A DNA stretch of 64,000 bases, taken from Salmonirosea aquatica (lineage in GTDB: Bacteria > Bacteroidota > Bacteroidia > Cytophagales > Spirosomataceae). Position 1 is the first letter of the stretch, and each line of letters begins with the position of its first letter. The translations under genes and the position numbers were made by a program. Where the stretch lies: positions 5,058,501 through 5,122,500 of the forward strand of contig NZ_WHLY01000002.1 in the NCBI RefSeq assembly GCF_009296315.1, read 5' to 3'. Positions 18,301 to 26,226 of the stretch are shown here, in pieces. The notes under the pieces were generated by a model. It worked only from the letters and a program-made list of their open reading frames with translations, was not told where the DNA came from and did no database searches.

Positions 18301-21300
18301 CAAATTCCGCCTTCGCTGAGCTTTGAGCGACCCAATCCAAACATCGATTTTGCAAATAGCCCATTTTTTGTTCCAACCAAACTGACTGACTGGGCGTCAG
18401 ACGAAATACGCCGGGCCGGGGTGAGTTCCTTTGGCGTGGGGGGTACTAACGTCCATGTGGTACTTGAGGAAGCGGAAAATAAACTGGAGCAGTCCGGCGA
18501 TAGCCGCCCTCTTCATTTGCTGACATGGTCGGCAAAGTCGGCAGAGAGTGCGAGGGCTTACGCCGCACGACTGGCTGATCATCTCCGGCAACATCCCGAC
18601 CAACCTCTAGCTGATATAGCCTACACGCTGCAAACTACTCGTCCCGGTTTCCATCATAGGCAGTTTGTAGTGGCATCTGAAGTACCTGAAGCCTTAACTA
18701 CCTTGGCTAATCCAACGGCCAATACTCTGACACAACATCCGGGTGCACTGGCCTTTCTCTTTCCAGGACAGGGCGCGCAGTACCTTAATATGGGCCGGGA
18801 GCTTTACGGAAATGAAGCGGTGTACCGACAGGCGGTTGACGAATGTGCCGAATTGCTGAAAAATGAATTTGAAGTTGATCTGCGAGAAGTAATATACCCC
18901 GCCACGCCCGATGCAGTGGCAGAAGCCCGCTTGACGGATACGCGCTACACCCAACCGGCTTTGTTTGTGACAGAGTACGCGCTGGCGCGGTTGTGGATGA
19001 GCTGGGGGATTGAACCTACCGTTTTGTGCGGACACAGTATCGGCGAATTTGTCGCGGCTCATCTGGCCGGTGTTTTCTCATTACCTGACGCATTGAAATT
19101 GATCGCGGGTCGGGGTAGAATGGTAAGTGAACTGCCTCGGGGTAGTATGCTTTCGGTTCGGATGGAAGCAAATTCGTTGCAGGCTATATTACCCGAAACC
19201 CTGTCTATTGCGGCTATTAACACGACGCAATTATGCGTCGTAGCGGGCCCAGATGATGAGGTAGCCTCTTTTGCCCAGCAACTGAACTTGCAGCAAATCC
19301 CCAATCGGTTGCTGCCCACGAGCCATGCCTTTCATTCGTCCATGATGGACCCTATCGTTCCCCGGTTCACTACACTGGTAAAAAGTATTTCTTTGCAGCG
19401 ACCGCAACGTGTGGTAGTTTCGACGGTAACCGGTAAGTACCTGACGGATGCCGAAGCAACAGACCCGGTGTATTGGGCAAATCATCTGCGGCAGGAAGTA
19501 CGCTTTGCCGACGCGCTCGAAACGCTGCTTGAACCTACACAATCGGTCTTTCTGGAAGTAGGCCCCGGTCGATCACTGACTACCATGGCGCGGCAGCAAG
19601 CCGGTTCGCGTAAAGTGACGGCTTTGAACAGCCTGCAACTACCTAAAGCAGATTCGTCCGAGTACCGGATGCTACTCGAGACACTCGGGCAACTCTGGCT
19701 CAACGGTATCGAGCCTGACTGGCGCCAATTCTACGCTGGTCAGAAGAGGTCCAGGCAAGTACTTCCCACCTATGTATTCGATAAAAAACGGTGCTGGGTC
19801 GATCCGGTACTACCAGTAACCGCTAGTCCGTTGCCGGGCGCTCCCGAACCTGAGGTAACACTAATTGAAAAACAATCACACACGAAAGTAATGAGAAAAG
19901 ACAATTTACTAGAAAAAGTCAAAGCCATCGTAGAAGACGCTTCGGGCTTTGAGATGGCGGAAGCTAGGCCTGACCAGACTTTTATTGAACTGGGACTGGA
20001 TTCGTTGCTATTGACGCAGATTGCAATAGTGCTAAAAAAAGAATTCGGTCTGCCATTGACATTCCGGCAACTGAATGAAGAATACGCATCGCCCGATCTG
20101 CTGGTGGCTTATTTGGATCAGAATTTGCCCGCCGGAGCATATCAACCCGCGCCATCTGCTCAAGCCGCCCCGACTCCGGCAATAGTATCGAATGTTCCCG
20201 TCAATTATACTACTAACCAAAGAGACTCCAATACAGCAATTGGACTGATTGCGCAACAATTGCAGATACTATCACAGCAGATTACGTTATTACAGGGTGG
20301 TAATAATTCCCTGCCGCTGTCTGTACCTGCCCCAACTACGGCCGGTCAGAGTAATAATGGTCATATCAATGGAAAGCAACAGTCGAACGGGCAACCAACT
20401 GGAGAAGCATCAGCCGTTAAGGCAACCGACCTTACGGCCGAAGAAGCGGCCGACATTAAAAAGCCCTTTGGCGCGGCCGCGCGAATCGAACGGCAGGAGA
20501 CCGAACTCACGGCTCCGCAACAGGATTTCCTCAATCGTTTGACCGAACGATACACGCAAAAGACGGCGGGAAGCAAATTATACACGCAGCAAAACCGCCC
20601 CCACATGGCAGATCCTCGCGTGGTATCAGGTTTTAAACCGCTGACGAAAGAATTGGTGTATCCCATTGTGGTCAATCGCTCAAAGGGCAGTCGGTTGTGG
20701 GACATCGATGGGAACGAGTACATCGACATGCTCAATGGGTTTGGCTCGAATATGTTTGGCTATCAACCCGATCACATAAAAGAAGCACTGCATCGACAGG
20801 TGGATGATGGCTTTGAAGTCGGGCCCCAACACGAACTAGCAGGTGAGGTTTGCAAATTAGTCTGCGAGTTGACCAACTCCGACCGGGCCGCTCTGTGTAG
20901 CACGGGGTCCGAAGCGGTATTGGGCGCCATGCGCATAGCCAGAACGGTAACGGGTAGATCGTTGATTGTGGCCTTTACGGGATCGTACCACGGTATCATC
21001 GATGAAGTGATTGTTCGGGGAACCAAGAAATTGAAGTCGTTCCCGGCGGCGCCGGGAATCATGCCGCAGGCGGTGCAAAATATGCTTATTCTGGATTATG
21101 GTACCCAGGAAAGCATGGATATCATCCGCGAACGGGCGCAGGAGATCGCCGCAGTTCTGGTAGAACCCGTGCAGAGTCGCCGCCCGGAATTTCGGCCCGT
21201 TGAATTTTTGAAAGAACTGCGTACTGTAACCGAAGAAGCCGGTACCGTACTGATTTTTGACGAAATTATCACCGGTTTCCGGATGCACCCGGCGGGAGCC

Positions 21301-21987
21301 CAAGGGCTGTTTGGCATTCAGGCCGATCTGGGCACGTATGGAAAAGTAGCTGGCGGTGGGTTGCCTATTGGGGTCATTGCCGGAAAGAAACGTTTTATGG
21401 ATGCCCTTGACGGGGGATCATGGCAGTACGGCGACAGGTCGTTCCCGGAGGTTGGCGTCACTTATTTCGCCGGAACTTTCGTGCGTCACCCTCTAGCGCT
21501 AGCCGCCGCCCGGGCTTCATTAAACTACCTGAAACAGCAAGGTCCGCAGTTGCAGCGTAGCCTGACGGCAAAGGCTGAGCGACTCACCGACAGCCTCAAT
21601 ACCGAGTTCAGGCGTCAGCAACTGCCGCTCTTTGTGGCTCAGTTCGGTTCGCTTTGGAAAATCAAATTTCATCAGGAAATTGCCTACAGTGAACTATTGT
21701 TCACGCTGATGCGGGAAAAAGGAATTCATATATGGGACGGCTTTCCCTGCTTTATCACCGAGGCAATTACAGATGAAGAAATTGACCAAGTGATCGCGCT
21801 TTTCCGTGAAAGTTTAAAACAAATGATTGAAGCTGGTTTCTTTAAGGCTATGCCACCGGAGGTAGACGAGCTGAATCAACCACCGGTTCCGGGAGCCAGG
21901 CTAGGTCGGGACAAGGCAGGTAATCCGGGTTGGTTTTTAGCTGACCCGGATAAGCCCGGAAATTATTTGCAAATCGGAATAAAATAG
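15391..21987 (+). CDS. Hybrid NRPS-PKS: A-T-KS-AT-ACP-aminotransferase
   Basis: About 2198 residues. ATG 15391 is chosen; a TTG at 15352 in frame is less likely. Domains: adenylation (about 1-500; ILYTSGSTGKPKG, YRTGDLARY, QVKIRGNRVELGE), carrier T (DDNFFELGGNSLLAQ, Ser near 544), ketosynthase (about 605-1030; active Cys in YSACSTSLLA near 773, EAHGTATPLGDP and SNMGHL histidines), acyltransferase (about 1120-1410; GHSIGE serine near 1215, HAFH near 1311, which marks malonyl-CoA use), carrier ACP (LGLDSLLLTQ, Ser near 1537), a Q/N/S-rich linker, and a PLP aminotransferase of the glutamate-1-semialdehyde type (about 1736-2150; DEIITGFR, Lys in YGKVAGGGLP near 1984). No ketoreductase is present. 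An amino acid would be loaded, extended by malonate and transaminated at the beta-keto position. The stop is 6 bp before the next synthase gene. Confidence 0.93.
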   Translation: MEVHPLLIHELVEDAVTLYADQTAIVYKEETLTFRALNQRSDDLAQAILHQFPQADIIGVSTTRGISMVVSVLAILKAGKAYLPLDPTYPTLRLEQIIADSNVKGCLTNATDEACFTNLGLTVLRADLDYAFEPLPVLRRNSTACILYTSGSTGKPKGVCLGHAGLVNLLKWQQSHSVAGPGLQTLQFCHLSFDASFQEIFLPLISGGTIHLIDDNIRLDAGRLLNYIRQNRIHRVFLPYVVLQYLAEAADEEPDVEDYLQEIITGGELLKITPQIARFFAARPECTLMNVYGPTEASIWVTTLKLKGDAQHWPQVPSIGQPITGADVLILDEARQVVPAGEVGEIGISGVCLADGYLNRPELTAEMFVPWSHPQKGQATLYRTGDLARYMPDGSIEFHGRKDNQVKIRGNRVELGEVEVALTTQSGVRQAVVVAREDIPGQKQLVAYVVTTDAYDLEKLRKGIEKQLPDFMVPSHFVRLEDFPRTVSGKVDKKQLPKPGSQRPALGVLYREPVSELEKQIAALWGAILGIERVGLDDNFFELGGNSLLAQKTIAALKQQLGRTLLVTKLYQHPTIAGIIVSLEQKAVVPQSAEPNLIPPTKSADVAVIGMAGRFPGANSIDELWEVLKTGQETIQFFGADELDASIPDATKRDALYVKARGIIKGIQEFDAAFFGLTPKLAEVMDPQQRVFLEIAWEALEQTGYLPKFYPGRIGVYAGCGNNTYYLNNVLPNQAVVDQIGSFQAMTVNEKDYIASRTAYQLDLKGPAVSVYSACSTSLLAISQAVESIRKGQCDLALAGGASVTAPVNSGHLYQEGAMFSRTGHTRSFDAEGTGTVFSDGSGVVLLKNLEAAQRDGDRIYAVIKGVGVNNDGGGKGSFTAPSTEGQAAAIRMALDEAQVDPGTIGYLEAHGTATPLGDPIELEGLMMAFGPQPRNQYCPIGSIKSNMGHLTQAAGVAGFIKATLALYYKQIPPSLSFERPNPNIDFANSPFFVPTKLTDWASDEIRRAGVSSFGVGGTNVHVVLEEAENKLEQSGDSRPLHLLTWSAKSAESARAYAARLADHLRQHPDQPLADIAYTLQTTRPGFHHRQFVVASEVPEALTTLANPTANTLTQHPGALAFLFPGQGAQYLNMGRELYGNEAVYRQAVDECAELLKNEFEVDLREVIYPATPDAVAEARLTDTRYTQPALFVTEYALARLWMSWGIEPTVLCGHSIGEFVAAHLAGVFSLPDALKLIAGRGRMVSELPRGSMLSVRMEANSLQAILPETLSIAAINTTQLCVVAGPDDEVASFAQQLNLQQIPNRLLPTSHAFHSSMMDPIVPRFTTLVKSISLQRPQRVVVSTVTGKYLTDAEATDPVYWANHLRQEVRFADALETLLEPTQSVFLEVGPGRSLTTMARQQAGSRKVTALNSLQLPKADSSEYRMLLETLGQLWLNGIEPDWRQFYAGQKRSRQVLPTYVFDKKRCWVDPVLPVTASPLPGAPEPEVTLIEKQSHTKVMRKDNLLEKVKAIVEDASGFEMAEARPDQTFIELGLDSLLLTQIAIVLKKEFGLPLTFRQLNEEYASPDLLVAYLDQNLPAGAYQPAPSAQAAPTPAIVSNVPVNYTTNQRDSNTAIGLIAQQLQILSQQITLLQGGNNSLPLSVPAPTTAGQSNNGHINGKQQSNGQPTGEASAVKATDLTAEEAADIKKPFGAAARIERQETELTAPQQDFLNRLTERYTQKTAGSKLYTQQNRPHMADPRVVSGFKPLTKELVYPIVVNRSKGSRLWDIDGNEYIDMLNGFGSNMFGYQPDHIKEALHRQVDDGFEVGPQHELAGEVCKLVCELTNSDRAALCSTGSEAVLGAMRIARTVTGRSLIVAFTGSYHGIIDEVIVRGTKKLKSFPAAPGIMPQAVQNMLILDYGTQESMDIIRERAQEIAAVLVEPVQSRRPEFRPVEFLKELRTVTEEAGTVLIFDEIITGFRMHPAGAQGLFGIQADLGTYGKVAGGGLPIGVIAGKKRFMDALDGGSWQYGDRSFPEVGVTYFAGTFVRHPLALAAARASLNYLKQQGPQLQRSLTAKAERLTDSLNTEFRRQQLPLFVAQFGSLWKIKFHQEIAYSELLFTLMREKGIHIWDGFPCFITEAITDEEIDQVIALFRESLKQMIEAGFFKAMPPEVDELNQPPVPGARLGRDKAGNPGWFLADPDKPGNYLQIGIK

Positions 21988-21993
21988 ACTCTT

Positions 21994-24900
21994 ATGGTCG
22001 ACTCCCTCTTACCTGAAATCACCACTCCATTAGAATTTAACCCATTTGAGGGCCCCGAGATAGGTCGGTTAACGACAACTACTGAGCCGCAGATGGAAAT
22101 CTGGATGGCCTGCGCATTAGGCGGCGAAGATGCCAACCGGGCCTACAACGAGTCGGTTTCTCTCCGCTTCCAGGGCGTTCCCGAGCGGGCTGCCTTGGAA
22201 AAATCCGTACGAGAGCTCATCAGGCGACATGAGTCGCTCCGCTCCGCTTTCAGTGCCGATGGTCGGCAGATGATTATCTTTCGCGACCTGCCTGTCCAGG
22301 TGCAATTCGAAGATTATTCTGTAAAACCACCTACTGAACAGGCCCAAGCCGTGGCCCACTATCTCCGGCAGGAGGCCGAATATTGCTTCGATCTGCTGCA
22401 TGGGCCTTTATTCAAAGCGGCTTTGTTGATGGTTTCAGCGGACGATTCGTATCTGATCTTGACCGCCCATCACATCATCTGTGATGGTTGGTCGATGGGT
22501 ATATTAATGCAGGATTTGGGTACATTATATTCAGCAAACGTTCAGAATCAATTCGTTAATTTGCCTGAACCGGTTCTGTTTGGAGAATTTGCTGAGGCAC
22601 AGATTTCATTTGAACAAAGTCCGCAATACGCGCAGATTCAAAAGTTCTGGCTCGACTTATACAAACAAGGCGTTCCAGTGGTCGACGTGCCGACTGATTT
22701 CCCACGCCCTCGCGTCCGTACCTACAAAAGTCATCGATTAGACTTTGATCTGGACGAAACGCTGGTATCTGCCCTAAAAAATAGGGGCCGCGAAGCCGGA
22801 TGTAGTTTCGTCACCACGTTAGTCACGATTTTTGACGTATGGCTGCACCGCTTGACCGGTCAGGATACGATCAGCATTGGATTACCAGCAGCGGGGCAAT
22901 CTGTCACGGGTGACTACCGGCTTGTTGGACATTGTGTTAATTTGCTACCCCTGCGTTCGCACCTGCCGGAAGGAATTCGGTTTATAGATTTTCTAAAGCA
23001 ACGTAAGTCCGAGTTAATTGATGCCTACGATCACCAACGGCTGACATTTGGTAGTTTATTGAAAAAACTTGCTATCGCCCGCGAATCGTCACGGATACCG
23101 CTGGTACCGGTAATTTTCAATGTCGATATGGGTTTGTCTGATGGCGTCAGTTTTCATGGGTTGACTTACCAACTTATGAGTAACCCACGGGCATATGAAA
23201 ATTTTGAATTATTTGTAAACGCGTCCGGTTCTGAGAAGTCGTTGACTTTGGAATGGTCATATAATACCCAGTTATTCAAACCTGAAACCATTCGTGCGAT
23301 GATGGCTGGGTTTGAAAACCTGCTCCGTGAGGTCATTGCAAATCCATTAATAAGCGTCAATACCTTGCAATGGTCAGTGACCAATAAGCCCGTGGAGGCC
23401 CCGGCTCAGCAGGAACCAATACCTGCTTCGCCACAACAGCCACTCCATCGACTGCTGGCTCAAACCGCAGCACAGTTTCCGGAAAAAACCGCTCTTGAAT
23501 TTCAGCACCAGAAGCTGACATACCGGTATTTGCATGAAACAGCGAATCAGTTAGCAACGTATTTTATTAAGCAAGGCATCCAAAGAGGCGACATCGTTGG
23601 GGTAGCCCTCGACCGTTCGCCCGAAATGCTGATTTCGCTGCTGGCCATCCTGAAAGCTGGAGCGGCTTACCTACCTCTTGACCCGTCCTATCCACACGAC
23701 CGGATTGCCTACATGTTGACCGATTCGTCGGCCCGAATGGTCATTACTTCTCAAAAATACGCTGGTCGATTGAATATGTCAGTCGTGGAAATCGAGGTGG
23801 AAAAAGCATTGGCCGAATCGTCCAGGTTAAACATAAGTGAGCCAGCTATAGCCGCTGGAAGTAACGATTTAGCCTATATCTTGTATACTTCTGGCTCAAC
23901 GGGTAGGCCTAAGGGGGTATTGATCGAGCATCATAACGTTGTCAATTTGTTAACGAGCATAATCGATTGGCCAGGTATTACACCGGGCGACCGTTTGCTT
24001 GGGGTTACTACGATATCATTTGACATTGCCGTTTTGGAATTGTTTCTACCCCTCTTGGTCGGCGCGACGCTCGTACTCGCTGATACCGAAACAACCCGCG
24101 ATGGTCGTCTGCTGCTGGAAATCATTAAAAAAGAAAAGATCTCAATTATTCAGGCTACGCCCGCGACCTACAAAATGATGCTGGCGGCTGGCTGGGATAC
24201 GCCCCTGCCGCTGAAGGTACTGTGTTGTGGAGAACCATTGGCGAAAGATTTGGCCCAAAAGCTGATGGCTCGATGTGCTTCGCTGTGGAACATGTACGGC
24301 CCAACGGAGACAACCATTTATTCAACGGGAAAGCAAATCCTCCCCTCTGACAATTTAATTACGATTGGGCGGCCCATTCATAATACCCAAGTGTACATTC
24401 TGGATGATGCCGGAAACCAGCTAGGCATTGGATCGGTAGGCGAAATTACCATTGCCGGGGCGGGCGTGGCGCGTGGATACCATAACCGGCCCGAACTGAA
24501 TACTGAAAAGTTTGTTAAAAACCAGTTTGGCGATGGATTACTTTATCGCACCGGCGATTTAGGCAAATGGACGGCCACTGGGGAGATTCATTGTTTGGGC
24601 CGAATAGATCAGCAAGTCAAGATTAGAGGGTATCGTATTGAACTTGGTGAGATTGACCATGCTCTATTGAAGAGTAGCGATATTAAAGACGCCGTGGTGG
24701 TAGCCCGTGAGGATCGGCCCGGCTATCCGCATCTGGTCGCGTATGTAGTGCCAAAAACTACCCCTGGTGAGAGGGAATTCTCCGAATGGCGCAAACGTTG
24801 GAAACAGCAAGTGAAGGATTTTTTGCCGGATTACATGGTGCCGAGTGAGTTCGTCCTGTTACCCCAACTACCACTTACGCCCAATGGGAAAATTGATAGG

Positions 24901-26028
24901 AAGGCATTACCTAAACCGGAAAATGAAAGCCAATTGGCGGCTCCGGTAGTCGTTCGGCCACAGACGAAAGAAGAAGAATTGGTAGCGGCCATTTGGTCGG
25001 ATGTTCTCGGACTAGAAACAATCAACGATACTGACGATTTTTTTGAGCTTGGTGGACATTCGCTGATTGCCGTGCAGGTCATGACCCGAATCGAGCAAGA
25101 AACCGGGAAACGGCTGCCACTTTCCACACTTTTCGAGTATCCAACCATCTCGAAACTAGCTGCCCTGCTGCAAACTGATAAAAAAGCAACATCCTGGAAA
25201 TCGCTGGTACCTATAAAGCCCACAGGTAACAAAATGCCGATCTACTTCGTCCATGGTGATGGATTGAATGTATTGAATTTCAATAGTGTAGCCAATAAAA
25301 TGGACTCAGATCAGCCAGTATATGGTTTCCAGGCGCTGGGGCTCGACGGGCAGGACGAGCCATTGGATAATATGGAAGACATGGCTGCTTTTTACGTCAG
25401 TGAACTGCTTGAACAGAATCCGACAGGCCCCTATGCACTGGCCGGTTACTCCTTCGGGGGCTACATTGCCGTAGAAATGGCACGAATCCTTTACGCAATG
25501 GATAAGGAAATTCGTCTGCTGGGCATCTTAGATACGGACACGGAAATTGTGACCTCGCATTTGCTGGATGCCAGTAATCTTTACAAACGCATCCGGCGGC
25601 AGTTTCCCAAGCTAATATGGGTGATTCGTTCATTTATACACGATCCTGCGCATACGATTGCCTATCAGAAGAAGTTTTACAGACGAAAAATAACTGAAAT
25701 TTTAGAGGCCATTGGTCTGCGGGAAAAATCGAAGCCGGACGATATGTTGTATTATTTAGCCCCTATTAAGGCAAATTTGGAAAAAGCGTATGAAAAGCAC
25801 ATTATCAGGCCTTTTGATGGTCACGTTACTTTGTTCCGGGCTCGAAAACGCTCCTACTTTGTCATGGATTTTGCTTTTTTGGGTTGGAAAAAATATGCAC
25901 TTAAAGGAGTGACGGTTTATGAGGTGCCTGGCAATCATAACACAATGTTTCATGCGCCGAACGACCAAGAAACTGCTCGAATCATTCAAGCAGCTTTGAA
26001 CGAAAGTGAGAAAGTGAGTGAGAAATGA
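21994..26028 (+). CDS. NRPS: C-A-T-TE termination module
   Basis: A 1344-residue synthetase. Condensation domain about residues 30-460 with intact catalytic HHIICDGWS near 157; adenylation domain about 480-975 with YILYTSGSTGRPKG near 629, YGPTETTIYS and VKIRGYRIELGE; carrier T with FFELGGHSLIAVQ (Ser near 1020); thioesterase about 1075-1340 with GYSFGGYIAV (nucleophile near 1152), LDTDTE and a late His in PGNHNTMF. It should accept the aminoacyl chain from the upstream ACP-aminotransferase protein, couple it to one more amino acid and release the product. The six-base gap to the previous gene and identical orientation imply one operon. By eye the specificity residues read D-I-L-Q-L-C-M-I-Y, which I recall as close to glycine-type codes; this is tentative. 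Confidence 0.93.
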   Translation: MVDSLLPEITTPLEFNPFEGPEIGRLTTTTEPQMEIWMACALGGEDANRAYNESVSLRFQGVPERAALEKSVRELIRRHESLRSAFSADGRQMIIFRDLPVQVQFEDYSVKPPTEQAQAVAHYLRQEAEYCFDLLHGPLFKAALLMVSADDSYLILTAHHIICDGWSMGILMQDLGTLYSANVQNQFVNLPEPVLFGEFAEAQISFEQSPQYAQIQKFWLDLYKQGVPVVDVPTDFPRPRVRTYKSHRLDFDLDETLVSALKNRGREAGCSFVTTLVTIFDVWLHRLTGQDTISIGLPAAGQSVTGDYRLVGHCVNLLPLRSHLPEGIRFIDFLKQRKSELIDAYDHQRLTFGSLLKKLAIARESSRIPLVPVIFNVDMGLSDGVSFHGLTYQLMSNPRAYENFELFVNASGSEKSLTLEWSYNTQLFKPETIRAMMAGFENLLREVIANPLISVNTLQWSVTNKPVEAPAQQEPIPASPQQPLHRLLAQTAAQFPEKTALEFQHQKLTYRYLHETANQLATYFIKQGIQRGDIVGVALDRSPEMLISLLAILKAGAAYLPLDPSYPHDRIAYMLTDSSARMVITSQKYAGRLNMSVVEIEVEKALAESSRLNISEPAIAAGSNDLAYILYTSGSTGRPKGVLIEHHNVVNLLTSIIDWPGITPGDRLLGVTTISFDIAVLELFLPLLVGATLVLADTETTRDGRLLLEIIKKEKISIIQATPATYKMMLAAGWDTPLPLKVLCCGEPLAKDLAQKLMARCASLWNMYGPTETTIYSTGKQILPSDNLITIGRPIHNTQVYILDDAGNQLGIGSVGEITIAGAGVARGYHNRPELNTEKFVKNQFGDGLLYRTGDLGKWTATGEIHCLGRIDQQVKIRGYRIELGEIDHALLKSSDIKDAVVVAREDRPGYPHLVAYVVPKTTPGEREFSEWRKRWKQQVKDFLPDYMVPSEFVLLPQLPLTPNGKIDRKALPKPENESQLAAPVVVRPQTKEEELVAAIWSDVLGLETINDTDDFFELGGHSLIAVQVMTRIEQETGKRLPLSTLFEYPTISKLAALLQTDKKATSWKSLVPIKPTGNKMPIYFVHGDGLNVLNFNSVANKMDSDQPVYGFQALGLDGQDEPLDNMEDMAAFYVSELLEQNPTGPYALAGYSFGGYIAVEMARILYAMDKEIRLLGILDTDTEIVTSHLLDASNLYKRIRRQFPKLIWVIRSFIHDPAHTIAYQKKFYRRKITEILEAIGLREKSKPDDMLYYLAPIKANLEKAYEKHIIRPFDGHVTLFRARKRSYFVMDFAFLGWKKYALKGVTVYEVPGNHNTMFHAPNDQETARIIQAALNESEKVSEK

Positions 26029-26156
26029 AATGGCTGACTTTAAGCCGACACTCAGCACCTATTCCATGATTGGAGAGTTGTATGAGTGAGGAGCGTAACT
26101 CCAGTTTCGCCCGGCCATTTGATTCATTCTTGGACGCAACCAAATTTCTTAGGACG

Positions 26157-26188
26157 GTGCCTGAATCGAATTTATTCGATTCAGGCAC
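26157..26188 (+). terminator. Perfect 15-bp inverted repeat after the megasynthase genes
   Basis: GTGCCTGAATCGAAT and its exact reverse complement are separated by TT only. The hairpin lies 129 bp past the stop of the C-A-T-TE gene and 39 bp before the next ATG. There is no T-run on the plus-strand side, so it may act as a transcript-stabilising or partial terminator structure, or be a protein-binding palindrome. Seen directly in the sequence; function inferred. Confidence 0.45.
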
Positions 26189-26226
26189 TAGCTAGAGTGA
26201 CGTTATTCAGAATTAGATTCTAGGAC

